A stretch of 64,000 nucleotides of DNA from Capnocytophaga bilenii (GTDB taxonomy: Bacteria > Bacteroidota > Bacteroidia > Flavobacteriales > Flavobacteriaceae), in the NCBI RefSeq assembly GCF_017565765.1, contig NZ_JAGDYP010000001.1, forward strand, positions 90,358 through 154,357. The letters run 5' to 3'. The notes under the pieces were generated by a model, which was not told the origin of the DNA, searched no databases, and was given only the letters and a program-made list of their open reading frames with translations. This document shows positions 27,018 through 35,939 of this stretch, one piece after another (positions within the stretch are counted from its first letter, which is position 1; the number at the start of each line of letters is the position of its first letter). A program made the position numbers and the translations under genes.

Positions 27018-27695
27018 ATGATAACACAAAAACTAATAGCCTTAGCCGATGTTCCTTACCGCGATTTCACGGCTGCTCTTATCCCTACGGTTGATAAATC
27101 ACGCATTATAGGGGTACGCACCCCTGCTATACGCACATTGGCTAAAGATTTGCTAAAAAACGAATCTGAAAAAGCAATGTTTTTCTTGGAAAAACTGCCG
27201 CATTATTACTACGAAGAAAACAATTTGCACGCTTTTATAATAGCAGAACTAAAAGATTTTGAGCAGGTAATGAAGTATACCGAACGCTTTTTGCCTTATA
27301 TTGACAATTGGGCTACTTGCGATACATTTGCGCCTAAAATCTTTCTGAAATACCCCAAAGAGACACTCACCTATGTACAGAAATGGTTGGCAAGCACTGA
27401 CACTTACACAGTGCGCTATGGTATAGGGATATTGCTATCTAACTATTTAGACGCACACTTCAACCCTATACACCTGCAATGGGTTACAGCTATTCAATCG
27501 GACGAATATTATATCAATATGATGATAGCGTGGTACTTAGCAACGGCTTTAGCTAAACAATACGAGGCTACCTTACCTTATTTGACATCTAAAACGCTGA
27601 AGCCTTTTATCCAAAATAAAACAATACAAAAAGCACGCGAAAGCAGACGTATTGCTCCCGAAATAAAAGATTATCTAAAAACGTTACGCAAGTAA
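27018..27695 (+). CDS. DNA alkylation repair protein (AlkD-like HEAT-repeat fold)
   Basis: A 225-aa all-helical protein of the DNA alkylation repair family. Y-Y-Y-E-E-N-N-L-H-A near 65-74, I-D-N-W-A-T-C-D-T-F near 94-103 (Trp and Asp that in AlkD contact and excise the alkylated base) and the basic end K-A-R-E-S-R-R-I support this. AlkD removes bulky or charged alkylated bases without base flipping; whether this homolog has glycosylase activity is not shown. Stands alone after a degraded region. Confidence 0.85.
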   Translation: MITQKLIALADVPYRDFTAALIPTVDKSRIIGVRTPAIRTLAKDLLKNESEKAMFFLEKLPHYYYEENNLHAFIIAELKDFEQVMKYTERFLPYIDNWATCDTFAPKIFLKYPKETLTYVQKWLASTDTYTVRYGIGILLSNYLDAHFNPIHLQWVTAIQSDEYYINMMIAWYLATALAKQYEATLPYLTSKTLKPFIQNKTIQKARESRRIAPEIKDYLKTLRK

Positions 27696-27753
27696 TAGAA
27701 CACATTAATTGGGGGAGTCCCTCCCCTACTCCAAAAAAATTAACGAAAAAAAC

Positions 27754-27784
27754 TTGCTACTTTCAGTAGAATCATTTATTTTTG
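27754..27784 (+). promoter_or_regulatory. Bacteroidota promoter for the purE-guaA operon
   Basis: TTG 27754-27756, 20-base spacer, TATTTTTG 27777-27784; ATG of purE 22 bases downstream. Confidence 0.65.
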
Positions 27785-27805
27785 CACCAAATTTAACATA
27801 CTCTA

Positions 27806-28291
27806 ATGAAAGTAGCTATAGTGATGGGTAGCCAAAGCGACCTTCCGGTGATGCAACAGGCTATAGACATCTTAAAGACATTTGGTATAGAAACCGTTGT
27901 GGACATTGTTTCGGCACATCGTACCCCCGAAAAGCTTACAGATTTTAGTACAAACGCACATAAGCGTGGAATAAACGTAATTATAGCAGGTGCTGGAGGT
28001 GCAGCCCACTTGCCAGGTATGGTAGCCGCTATGTCGCCTTTGCCAGTAATAGGAGTACCCATTAAAAGCTCAAACTCTATTGATGGCTGGGATTCTGTGC
28101 TCTCTATCTTGCAAATGCCCGCAGGAGTGCCTGTAGCCACCGTAGCCCTCAACGGGGCTAAAAATGCAGGTATCTTGGCTGCGCAAATATTAGCAAGCCA
28201 ACAAGCTTCATTATTACAAAAAATATTAGATTACAAAGATAGTTTAAAACAAGCCGTACTCACTGCTGCGGCTGCTCTCAAAAATGAATAA
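27806..28291 (+). CDS. purE: N5-carboxyaminoimidazole ribonucleotide mutase
   Basis: A 161-aa PurE class I mutase in purine synthesis: G-S-Q-S-D-L near 8-13, S-A-H-R-T-P (catalytic His region) near 43-48, and [12 protein letters not shown]. Its 3' end overlaps guaA by 8 bases (ATGAATAA), so two purine enzymes are translationally coupled. Confidence 0.96.
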   Translation: MKVAIVMGSQSDLPVMQQAIDILKTFGIETVVDIVSAHRTPEKLTDFSTNAHKRGINVIIAGAGGAAHLPGMVAAMSPLPVIGVPIKSSNSIDGWDSVLSILQMPAGVPVATVALNGAKNAGILAAQILASQQASLLQKILDYKDSLKQAVLTAAAALKNE

Positions 28292-29834
28292 AGATACTTT
28301 TCAGGGCTCTCGCCTATTGATTTTAGACTTTGGGTCGCAATACACCCAGCTCATAGCACGCCGTGTGCGCGAACTTAACGTTTATTGTGAAATACACCCT
28401 TATAACCATTTGCCTGAGAACATCAGTAGCTTTTCGGCAGTGATACTTTCCGGCTCACCTTATTCAGTGCGCAGTGCTGAAGCTTTACACCCCGATTTAA
28501 ATGCTCTAAAAGGTAAAATGCCACTTTTGGCGGTATGCTATGGGGCACAATATTTAGCACACTTTGGAGGTGGAGAAGTAGCACCCTCTAACATACGCGA
28601 ATATGGGCGTGCACAGCTATCTTACATCAAAAAAACTGACGATCCTCTGTTTGAAGATATTAGTGAAGGTAGCCAAGTGTGGATGAGCCATAGCGACACT
28701 ATTAAGCAACTACCTACCAATGCGGTTTGCTTAGCAAGTACCGCCGATGTTGCTAATGCTGCTTATCGCATTGAAGGTGAAGACACTTATGCTATTCAGT
28801 TTCACCCTGAAGTTACTCACTCTACCGATGGTGTAAAACTATTGAGCAACTTCCTCTTCAAGATTGCTAAATTAACTCCTAATTGGACATCTGCCAACTT
28901 TGTAGATATGACTGTAGCCCAGCTAAAGGAACAAATAGGCAACGATAAAGTAGTTTTAGGTTTATCAGGTGGAGTAGATTCTACCGTGGCAGCAGTGTTA
29001 TTACATAAGGCTATTGGGAAACAACTACATTGCATTTTTGTAAATAACGGCTTATTGCGAAAAAACGAGTTCCAAAACGTACTAAAGCAATATGAGGGTA
29101 TGGGCTTAAACGTGAAAGGTGTAGATGCAAGTGAACGCTTTTTAACAGCCTTAGCAGGAAAAACAGACCCTGAAGAAAAACGCAAGACCATAGGACGTGT
29201 ATTTATTGAAGTCTTTGATGATGAAGCACATAAAATAGCTGATGTGAAATGGTTGGGACAAGGCACTATTTATCCTGATGTAATTGAGTCGCTATCGGTG
29301 AAAGGTCCTTCAGCAACTATTAAATCGCACCATAATGTGGGTGGCTTGCCTGACTATATGAAACTGAAAATTGTAGAGCCCTTGCGAATGCTCTTCAAAG
29401 ATGAAGTACGCCGTGTAGGACGCAGTATGGGCATTAGCGATGAACTATTAGGGCGACACCCTTTCCCAGGTCCTGGTTTAGCTATCCGTATTTTGGGAGA
29501 TATTACAGCTGAAAAGGTAGCTGTATTGCAAGAAGTAGATGCTATTTTTATCAATGCACTAAAAGAACATCAGTTATATGATAAAGTATGGCAAGCTGGG
29601 GCTATTTTACTACCTATTAATAGTGTGGGGGTAATGGGAGACGAACGTACTTATGAACGTGTAGTTGCCTTGCGCGCTGTAGAAAGTGTAGACGGAATGA
29701 CTGCCGACTGGGTAGATTTGCCTTATAAGTTCTTGCAAAAAGTATCAAACGACATTATTAATAAGGTAAAAGGCGTAAACCGTGTGGTGTATGATATCAG
29801 TAGCAAACCACCTGCAACAATTGAATGGGAATAA
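28284..29834 (+). CDS. guaA: GMP synthase (glutamine-hydrolysing)
   Basis: A 516-aa GuaA that converts XMP to GMP. The N-terminal glutaminase has the nucleophile in A-V-C-Y-G-A-Q (Cys85) and Q-F-H-P-E-V; the ATP-pyrophosphatase has the P-loop L-S-G-G-V-D-S-T-V near 228-236; the C-terminal dimerisation domain ends P-P-A-T-I-E-W-E. Second gene of the purE operon; the LysM gene follows 27 bases later. Confidence 0.97.
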   Translation: MNKDTFQGSRLLILDFGSQYTQLIARRVRELNVYCEIHPYNHLPENISSFSAVILSGSPYSVRSAEALHPDLNALKGKMPLLAVCYGAQYLAHFGGGEVAPSNIREYGRAQLSYIKKTDDPLFEDISEGSQVWMSHSDTIKQLPTNAVCLASTADVANAAYRIEGEDTYAIQFHPEVTHSTDGVKLLSNFLFKIAKLTPNWTSANFVDMTVAQLKEQIGNDKVVLGLSGGVDSTVAAVLLHKAIGKQLHCIFVNNGLLRKNEFQNVLKQYEGMGLNVKGVDASERFLTALAGKTDPEEKRKTIGRVFIEVFDDEAHKIADVKWLGQGTIYPDVIESLSVKGPSATIKSHHNVGGLPDYMKLKIVEPLRMLFKDEVRRVGRSMGISDELLGRHPFPGPGLAIRILGDITAEKVAVLQEVDAIFINALKEHQLYDKVWQAGAILLPINSVGVMGDERTYERVVALRAVESVDGMTADWVDLPYKFLQKVSNDIINKVKGVNRVVYDISSKPPATIEWE

Positions 29835-29861
29835 TAAGCATCAAACTAAAAACGAAACTAT

Positions 29862-31796
29862 ATGAAAAAATTTTTATCACTAACCACCTTATTATGTTTT
29901 GTTGCAGTAGGCGCACAAACAAAGCACACTGCAAGTAATTACGAAAGCATTGAAAGCATTGCCAAAACGTATCGCTTTTCACCTTCCGATATACTAAAAC
30001 TAAACCCAGGTGTAAAAGAAGGAATTGCTAAAGGCGTGAGTATCAATATTCCTGTAAGCGATGTAAAACACTATAATACTGAACGTCCCGTAGGCTTTGA
30101 TTCCTATATAGTACAACCCAAAGAAACATCTTTTAGTATTGCTCAAAAAAAAGGCATCTCAGTAGATGATTTGAAGCGCTACAACCTTGAATTGTACAAA
30201 CGCGATATTTACGAAAATGAGCGTATCACTATCCCTATCTTTAAACGAGCTCAAGATATGGTAAAAAAAGGTGTAGAGGGTTACAAACGCTATGTGGTAA
30301 AACCTCAAGAAACGCTTTGGAAAATAGCGAAAAACCACAATGTGAATGTAGAGGATTTAGAGCGTATCAATAAAAAAGAAAAAAACTTCAACCCCGACCA
30401 ATTGCGTGAGGGACAGGAAATATGGATACCTGCTTCAGCAGTAGATAGTTCGGTACCCAACACTAATAGTAGCTATGTAGCACCTGCGAGCAATAATAGC
30501 ACAGGAGGTATGGTTACTTATATCATTGAAAAAGGGGAAGGTTTTTTTAGCTTAGAACGCAAATTTGGGTTATCTGAAAACGAACTTATCAAACTAAATC
30601 CTTCACTTAAAAGCGGATTGAAAAGCGAGATGCAAATAAATATCCCTAAAGAGAATTACAATCGTTATGTAGCGAGCTCTTTTGGTACTTATAACTTTGA
30701 GGATTCTAATAGTGCCCTACGCTCTTCATCTCACCCTTCTAATGTAAAAGAAATCTCATTTGTATTACCTTTCAAGGTGGAGGGTGGAAGCAACAAAACT
30801 ACTCATTTGCGCAGCCTCCTTACCGATAACAAAGTAACGCCTATAGCTACTGATTTTTATTCAGGGGCACTTATCGCTTTGGACTCATTACAAAAAATGG
30901 GCTATAAGTTTAAAGTAAACGTTTTTGATAGTGAAGGTGACATAAAAAAGATTATTAATAATGCTAATTTTAAGAGTTCACAAGTGGTAATAGGGCCTTT
31001 TGCTACCAAAACATTCAATAGCTTAGCTTCGGCAGTGGGTGGTGGTAGCAACACTGCTTTATTAGCTCCTTTATCTAACAAAAATGTATTGTTAAACCCC
31101 AATGTATATCAAACATTGCCTTCAGATGATGCACAGCAAGCTCAAATGCTTAGTTATTTAGCTAAAAACTATTCTGATGAAAATATGATTCTTTTAGCAG
31201 ATAGCAAAAATGCTGCTCTACGCGAAAAAATGGAGCGTTTATTCCCTAATGCTAAAGTAGTAACTGAAATGTCTGCTAATGGTTTTACCAATGCACTGAA
31301 TTACGGCAAAGAAAACGTAGTGATTTTACAATCTAACGACATAGGCTATGTATCTATGGCTGTACGTTTATTGCACGGAGCTTTGAAATCTAAAAAGAAT
31401 AACGTTTCGCCCAAAATAGTACTTGCTACAGTTGATAGAGGCTCTGTATTTGATTCGAGCAGTCTTTCTAACAACCAGCTTTCCGACCTTCACTTTACTT
31501 ACCCTACCGTAAATAAATACAGCAATGGTAGTGATACATTCTCTGTGCGTTACCTAAAAACTTATGGTGTGTTGCCCAACAAATATGCCGTACGAGGCTT
31601 TGACCTTACTATGGACGCTGTACTACGTTTGGGAGTAGCTGGTAACCTGACAAATAACAATAATACCATAGGAGAAACCTCGTTTTTAGAAAACAAATTT
31701 GCCTATAGCAAGAATAGCCAAAAAGGTGGAGGTTATGAAAACCAAGGTATTTATATTGTGCAATACGACAATATGGAAGTAAAAGAAGTAAAATAA
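29862..31796 (+). CDS. LysM protein with C-terminal periplasmic-binding (PBP1-like) domain
   Basis: A 644-aa exported protein (signal ends V-G-A-Q). Four LysM modules follow in the first 270 residues, recognisable by Y-x-V-x-P-x-E-T/S-x-x-x-I-A spacing and N-P-G/N-x-x-L-x-x-G ends (about 25-66, 78-126, 140-190, 213-265). Residues about 300-640 resemble a type 1 periplasmic binding protein: I-S-F-V-L-P-F, D-F-Y-S-G-A-L-I-A-L-D-S-L and V-V-I-G-P-F. LysM binds peptidoglycan; the second domain may sense a ligand or, as in LpoA, act on cell-wall synthases. The role is inferred. Stop is 2 bases before ung. Confidence 0.85.
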   Translation: MKKFLSLTTLLCFVAVGAQTKHTASNYESIESIAKTYRFSPSDILKLNPGVKEGIAKGVSINIPVSDVKHYNTERPVGFDSYIVQPKETSFSIAQKKGISVDDLKRYNLELYKRDIYENERITIPIFKRAQDMVKKGVEGYKRYVVKPQETLWKIAKNHNVNVEDLERINKKEKNFNPDQLREGQEIWIPASAVDSSVPNTNSSYVAPASNNSTGGMVTYIIEKGEGFFSLERKFGLSENELIKLNPSLKSGLKSEMQINIPKENYNRYVASSFGTYNFEDSNSALRSSSHPSNVKEISFVLPFKVEGGSNKTTHLRSLLTDNKVTPIATDFYSGALIALDSLQKMGYKFKVNVFDSEGDIKKIINNANFKSSQVVIGPFATKTFNSLASAVGGGSNTALLAPLSNKNVLLNPNVYQTLPSDDAQQAQMLSYLAKNYSDENMILLADSKNAALREKMERLFPNAKVVTEMSANGFTNALNYGKENVVILQSNDIGYVSMAVRLLHGALKSKKNNVSPKIVLATVDRGSVFDSSSLSNNQLSDLHFTYPTVNKYSNGSDTFSVRYLKTYGVLPNKYAVRGFDLTMDAVLRLGVAGNLTNNNNTIGETSFLENKFAYSKNSQKGGGYENQGIYIVQYDNMEVKEVK

Positions 31797-31798
31797 TT

Positions 31799-32467
31799 AT
31801 GGAAGTACGTATAGACCCCAGCTGGAAAGCCGTATTACAAAACGAATTTGACAAGCCTTACTTTGCTACGCTCACAGCGTTCGTAAAAGAAGAATATAAA
31901 AAAAATATTTGTTACCCAAAAGGGCAACAAATATTTTCTGCTTTTAACCATTGTCCACTCCCCAAAGTAAAAGTAGTACTTTTAGGGCAAGACCCCTATC
32001 ACGGAGCAGGGCAAGCTAATGGGCTTTGTTTCTCGGTAAATGATGGGATAGCTCACCCTCCTTCATTGGTGAATATCTTTAAAGAAATAAGCGATGATGT
32101 AGCTTTGCCATACCCTATTAGTGGTAATTTGGAGCGCTGGGCTACCCAAGGTGTGCTGTTACTCAACGCTACCCTCACTGTTCGTGCTAATGAGGCAGGA
32201 AGCCACCAGCATCAGGGGTGGGAAACTTTTACCGATAATGTTATAAAAACCGTATCTGACAACTGTGAACACGTAGTATTTATGTTATGGGGAAGCTTTG
32301 CTAAAAAGAAAACAACCCTCATAGATAGTACTAAGCATTGTATCCTTACTTCAGGACACCCTTCACCCTTGAGTGCCAACAAAGGCTATTGGTTTGGCAA
32401 CAAACACTTTAGCAAAGCCAATGACTACTTGAGCAGTGTAGGCAAAACAGTTATCAATTGGGCATAA
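31799..32467 (+). CDS. ung: Uracil-DNA glycosylase
   Basis: A 222-aa family 1 UDG that removes uracil from DNA. Motif G-Q-D-P-Y-H-G (Asp65), L-L-N-A-T-L-T-V-R with the G-S-H-Q-H loop, and the catalytic His in S-G-H-P-S-P-L-S are intact. Last gene of purE-guaA-LysM-ung; converges with the phnA-type gene. Confidence 0.97.
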   Translation: MEVRIDPSWKAVLQNEFDKPYFATLTAFVKEEYKKNICYPKGQQIFSAFNHCPLPKVKVVLLGQDPYHGAGQANGLCFSVNDGIAHPPSLVNIFKEISDDVALPYPISGNLERWATQGVLLLNATLTVRANEAGSHQHQGWETFTDNVIKTVSDNCEHVVFMLWGSFAKKKTTLIDSTKHCILTSGHPSPLSANKGYWFGNKHFSKANDYLSSVGKTVINWA

Positions 32468-32502
32468 AGGTTAATTAGCCTTTTTTACATACTGGGTAAG
32501 TA

Positions 32503-33051
32503 TCACAATTGTTGCCCCTCTACTTTCCCCTCGATATATTGCGCATTTTCGGGGTCTAACGCAATCTTACGCACTACCGTACCTTGCTTGGCAGTCATAC
32601 TACTACCTTTTACTTTCAGGTCTTTGATAAGTACCACATTATCACCATTGGCAAGTACTGCCCCATTACTATCTTTGTGAATAACCTTTTCACTTTCCTC
32701 TAAATGGTCGTTAGATGCTTTTGCAAAAGTTAATTCCTCATCGTCTAAATACATCATATTGAGCAAATCAAGAGACCAACCTTCACTTTTCAAGCGGTTG
32801 AGCAAACGCCACGCCATTACTTTTACAGGACGATGCTCACTCCACATACTATCATTTAGACAACGCCAATGGTTGGAATCCATAGTTTCGGGGTGCTGTA
32901 TTTGGTTAAGACAAGTATCACACACCAAGATAGCGTTATCTACACTATCCCCTTTAGTAGGTGGTACCCCGTAAACACTTAGGTTTACCGTAGCATTACA
33001 AAGTTCGCAATGATTATTGCTTCGTTTTTTCAGTTCTTGTAATATATCCAT
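32503..33051 (-). CDS. PhnA/YjdM-type zinc-ribbon protein with frameshifted C-terminus
   Basis: I start at ATG 33051, because a minus-strand TAACTTTG box at 33079-33072 lies upstream of it and the longer frame (33090) would begin before the promoter. The 182-aa product has a zinc ribbon with C-E-L-C (15-18) and C-D-T-C (44-47), then the PhnA domain K-D-S-N-G-A-V-L-A-N-G-D and K-D-L-K-V-K-G-S. It stops at G-Q-Q-L. One base out of frame, bases 32508-32471 encode I-V-I-L-T-Q-Y-V-K-K-A-N then a stop, which is the usual family C-terminus. So a one-base deletion near 32506-32512 has cut the last 12 residues. Function of the family is unclear despite its name. Confidence 0.85.
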   Translation of the reverse strand: MDILQELKKRSNNHCELCNATVNLSVYGVPPTKGDSVDNAILVCDTCLNQIQHPETMDSNHWRCLNDSMWSEHRPVKVMAWRLLNRLKSEGWSLDLLNMMYLDDEELTFAKASNDHLEESEKVIHKDSNGAVLANGDNVVLIKDLKVKGSSMTAKQGTVVRKIALDPENAQYIEGKVEGQQL

Positions 33052-33071
33052 TTTAATTATTAGTTTAGGCG

Positions 33072-33079
33072 CAAAGTTA
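33072..33079 (-). promoter_or_regulatory. Probable -7 element for the phnA-type gene
   Basis: Minus-strand TAACTTTG, 20 bases before the ATG at 33051. No TTG at the right spacing. Confidence 0.45.
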
Positions 33080-33142
33080 CAAAAAATCATACAAATATAG
33101 CAGAAAAAAAACTAAGCGACACTTTTTGGCGTTTTGCTACTG

Positions 33143-33150
33143 TATCTTTG
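33143..33150 (+). promoter_or_regulatory. Probable -7 element for the AAA ATPase gene
   Basis: TATCTTTG followed by CCCC, 26 bases before the ATG; no TTG with standard spacing. Confidence 0.5.
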
Positions 33151-33176
33151 CCCCGTGAAACTAAAAACTAATAAAA

Positions 33177-34145
33177 ATGGTATACTTAGAAACTTTTTAT
33201 TTCCCTTCAGTAGAAAAAGAGGAAGATGAACTACAGGAGTTTTTCTATAGTGAAGAACATAGGCGTCCTATAAAGCCAGCACTTAATTACATTGCTGAAA
33301 AAGTTTATCCGTTTAGCCTTTTAGCCCATCGCCTTACCTGCTTAGATTTTGAACCTATTACTATTCTCTATGGGGGTAATGGTTCGGGTAAGTCTACAAT
33401 TTTAAATGTAATTTCAAACAAATTGCATATTTCAAGAGAGGCTCCTTATAATTCGTCTTATTTAATGGAAAAATACGTAAAAATGTGTTCTTTCAAAACT
33501 GATTTGCGTTATACAGGCGAAGAATTTGACTTCTTGGAAATGCGCAACAGCAAGTATGATATTGCAGAAATCAGCAAGGTGATTACCAGCGATGATGTAT
33601 TTAAGAATATGATAGAGAAACGCCTTAAAGACGAGCAAAAACGTTTTAAAAGTGACTTACTTATAGAGAAAAAGACAAAGCAAAAAAGAGATTGTATTAT
33701 GCCTAAGTCTATCAATTTGGAAGATAGGAGAAGTGTAGAAGAATTTAATGATTTTTACACTATGAGGGAGAGCAGTTATACCCAATACCTCAAAAAAACG
33801 ATAGGCGAAGTAGAACCTTCATATTCTAATGGCGAAACAGGGCTTTTGTACCTTATAGAGCAGATAGCCGACCCAGGGTTGTACTTATTAGACGAACCAG
33901 AGAACAGTATGTCGTGCGAAACCCAATTAAAGTTAGTAGAGTTTATTGAGCTTTCAGCACGTGCTTATAATACCCAGTTTATTATCGCAACTCACTCGCC
34001 TTTTCTACTTTCTATTCCCAATGCAAAAATATACAATCTCGATACCCGTCCTGTAAGTTTATCTAAATGGTGGGAACTTGAGAATATGAAGCACTATTTT
34101 AAACTTTTTAATAAATACCAAGCCGAATTTCAAAAATCATTATAA
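33177..34145 (+). CDS. AAA (ABC/SMC-type) ATPase
   Basis: A 322-aa ATPase of the AAA_21/AAA_15 kind. Walker A G-G-N-G-S-G-K-S at 66-73, an insert of charged helices (about 120-205), the signature-like Y-S-N-G-E-T-G-L near 219, Walker B L-Y-L-L-D-E-P-E-N-S near 230-240, and A-T-H-S-P-F-L-L in the switch segment. There is no TOPRIM or nuclease domain, so it is not an OLD protein. Specific function unknown. A WYL regulator gene follows 41 bases downstream on the same strand. Confidence 0.85.
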   Translation: MVYLETFYFPSVEKEEDELQEFFYSEEHRRPIKPALNYIAEKVYPFSLLAHRLTCLDFEPITILYGGNGSGKSTILNVISNKLHISREAPYNSSYLMEKYVKMCSFKTDLRYTGEEFDFLEMRNSKYDIAEISKVITSDDVFKNMIEKRLKDEQKRFKSDLLIEKKTKQKRDCIMPKSINLEDRRSVEEFNDFYTMRESSYTQYLKKTIGEVEPSYSNGETGLLYLIEQIADPGLYLLDEPENSMSCETQLKLVEFIELSARAYNTQFIIATHSPFLLSIPNAKIYNLDTRPVSLSKWWELENMKHYFKLFNKYQAEFQKSL

Positions 34146-34186
34146 ATAACTTCACTGCCCGTAGGGCTCATAATAAATTTAACATT

Positions 34187-35098
34187 ATGGCAAATAAAAA
34201 AAGTAGAAGAATTCAATATCTATTGCAGATTCTTAAGACTAGAGGTGAAAGAGGCGCCTCTTTTGAAGAGATAAAGAATTATGTAGAAAGATGTTTTGAA
34301 GAAAAGAGAATTTCTTACGAATACAGCGAACGCAGTTTTTCACGTGATAAAAACGACCTTTGCGAAGAACGTGAAATAGTCATTGATTATAACCGCGCTT
34401 ATAATGTTTATACCATCAATTGGGACGCAGTAAGTGAATACCAATTACAGCTAATGGAACACGATTGGCTAATGGAAGCCTTGCGACAAAGTACCTATAA
34501 CCGTCAGTTTATACACTTTGAAAAACGCCCAGCACGCGGACTAAATCACCTACACGGACTTATCTATGCTATTGAGAACCACCTCCGGCTTCGCTTTAGC
34601 TATCATAAGTTCCGCGAAAATACTCATACTCCACACACTGTGCATCCCTATGCCCTAAAAGAGTTTGATTATCACTGGTATTTGTTGGCGCGCGATGTGG
34701 TTAATAATACCGAAGAAACTGCTATAAGGGTTTTTGCTGTAGATCGCATCAGTGATTTGGATATTCTAAAAAAGAAATTTACCCCTACGCCATTTGATGT
34801 GGAAAAGCATTTCAAAAATGCTTTTGGAGTGATAGCCCTACCCGATGCCCCTGAAGATATAGTGTTGCGTTTTGACCGTCATCAAGGCAATTATATCAAG
34901 GTGCGACCTTTGCACCACAGCCAACAGATAGTGAGTGATAATAATGATGCATTGGTAGTACGTTTACATCTTACCCCTTCCTACGATTTTGATTTGAAAC
35001 TATTATCACTTGGCAACCGCGTGCAAGTGCTTGAACCACAGTGGTATCGCGAACATATTGTAATGCGAATCAAGCAAGCATTGGATAATTATAGTTAG
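34187..35098 (+). CDS. WYL-domain transcriptional regulator
   Basis: A 303-aa protein: an N-terminal winged-helix region (about 1-75, R-I-Q-Y-L-L-Q-I-L-K then the E-Y-S-E-R-S-F-S-R-D segment) and a WYL domain (about 120-215, with H-P-Y-A-L-K-E-F-D-Y-H-W-Y-L-L-A-R and I-R-V-F-A-V-D-R-I). A WCX-like C-terminal part follows. WYL proteins sense ligands such as nucleic acid and often regulate defence or DNA-damage genes. Its target here is unknown; the AAA ATPase gene is the nearest candidate. Confidence 0.88.
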   Translation: MANKKSRRIQYLLQILKTRGERGASFEEIKNYVERCFEEKRISYEYSERSFSRDKNDLCEEREIVIDYNRAYNVYTINWDAVSEYQLQLMEHDWLMEALRQSTYNRQFIHFEKRPARGLNHLHGLIYAIENHLRLRFSYHKFRENTHTPHTVHPYALKEFDYHWYLLARDVVNNTEETAIRVFAVDRISDLDILKKKFTPTPFDVEKHFKNAFGVIALPDAPEDIVLRFDRHQGNYIKVRPLHHSQQIVSDNNDALVVRLHLTPSYDFDLKLLSLGNRVQVLEPQWYREHIVMRIKQALDNYS

Positions 35099-35147
35099 CA
35101 ATCTAACAATCCTTAAAAAAAGACTGTTAAAAAAATTGGAAAATATT

Positions 35148-35176
35148 TTGTATTTGTGAAAAAAATATTAATTTTG
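35148..35176 (+). promoter_or_regulatory. Promoter for the 6S-like RNA
   Basis: TTG 35148-35150, 18-base spacer, TAATTTTG 35169-35176. Predicted start of transcription is about 35183. Confidence 0.65.
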
Positions 35177-35182
35177 CGCCAT

Positions 35183-35374
35183 AAAGAAAAAGATAACAGC
35201 GTTTCGCTTTACATTTTCCGCATACTCGAGAATACGACCAATTTTTTCAAAATGCTAAAGGAAAGTGAAGTGGAAATGCCTACGTTTTATAAGCGTGGGC
35301 ATTCCTTTTGCATTTAGCATTAGCCTTTGGTCGGGCTTCGAGTATAAGCAAAGAGGAATGGCTCACGCTTTTTT
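35183..35374 (+). ncRNA. ssrS: 6S-like RNA (6S-Flavo candidate)
   Basis: About 190 nt, flanked by its own promoter and a T6 tract, with no open reading frame. It folds into one long rod. Pairs from outside in: AGCGT 35198-35202 / ACGCT 35365-35369; TTCC 35216-35219 / GGAA 35355-35358; ATACTCGA 35222-35229 / TCGAGTAT 35338-35345; CGACCAA 35235-35241 / TTGGTCG 35327-35333; AATGCTAAA 35251-35259 / TTTAGCATT 35313-35321; then GGAAATGCC / GGCATTCC with a short apical loop. Size, rod shape with internal loops, and intrinsic terminator fit 6S RNA, which binds RNA polymerase. The assignment is by structure only; a different structured RNA is possible. Confidence 0.65.
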
Positions 35375-35428
35375 AAATACCAAAAAAGATAAAAAAAATA
35401 AAAACCATTTTTTGGCGTAGTCATACCT

Positions 35429-35436
35429 TACCTTTG
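35429..35436 (+). promoter_or_regulatory. Probable -7 element for the small membrane protein gene
   Basis: TACCTTTG followed by CCACC, 26 bases before an ATG at 35462 and 61 bases before the ATG at 35497. Confidence 0.5.
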
Positions 35437-35461
35437 CCACCGAAATAAAAAATAATTAAAT

Positions 35462-35697
35462 ATGAGTACAGAAGTTCAAAACAACCACACAAATGAATGG
35501 GTATGGGCTGGGTAGATGATTTTTTTGTAGCTACCATAGGTGGGCTCAACCTTTTGCAAGGCTACGCTGCCGATAGTAGCCGAAGCCTTGCAGGTATTTT
35601 AAAGATGATAAAATGGGCAGTTATCATCTTAGGGGTCATCTGTATCCTTTTAGTAGTGCTATTGGGAGCCTTGATCGTAAAACTATTTACAAATTAA
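35462..35697 (+). CDS. Small membrane protein with conflicting start frames
   Basis: The best-placed start is ATG 35462 (26 bases after the -7 box, A-rich leader), but that frame stops after 17 codons at 35513-35515. A second frame from ATG 35497 runs to 35697 and gives 66 aa: F-F-V-A-T-I-G-G-L-N-L-L-Q-G-Y-A-A-D then one strong TM helix and K-L-F-T-N. One extra base near 35508 would join both as M-S-T-E-V-Q-N-N...W-V-D-D-F-F, about 79 aa. Either a frameshift has occurred, or translation starts internally at 35497. Family not recognised. Confidence 0.55.
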
Positions 35698-35710
35698 ACC
35701 TTTAAAAAAT

Positions 35711-35932
35711 ATGGCATTATATAGAGTAACCGTAACCCGTACCGTAGCCAGCAATGGCATACGTTTAGAACCAGGAATGTCAGTAGACATTCCCACCCAA
35801 ATTACCACCAATCCCGTATCAGTAAACGGGGGTCGTGAGGTAATAGCCGCCTTTCAGCGTATTTATGGCATAGATGTAACCAAAAGTTTTGGTATCTTAA
35901 GAACGGCATTGAAAGTGGAGAAGGTGGGGTAA
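35711..35932 (+). CDS. Small DUF6140-like protein
   Basis: A 73-aa soluble protein (L-Y-R-V-T-V-T-R-T-V, G-I-R-L-E-P-G-M-S-V-D-I, N-G-G-R-E-V-I-A-A-F, Y-G-I-D). This pattern matches the small Bacteroidota family I know as DUF6140, of unknown function. It starts 13 bases after the small membrane protein gene, so the two are probably co-transcribed. Whether it belongs to the toxin locus downstream is uncertain, since a repeat element lies between. Confidence 0.65.
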   Translation: MALYRVTVTRTVASNGIRLEPGMSVDIPTQITTNPVSVNGGREVIAAFQRIYGIDVTKSFGILRTALKVEKVG

Positions 35933-35939
35933 AACGACT

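Noticed and set aside
27710-27736. GGGGGAG/CTCCCC stretch before purE as a terminator
   Set aside because: Pairing is short and the following tract is A-rich on this strand.
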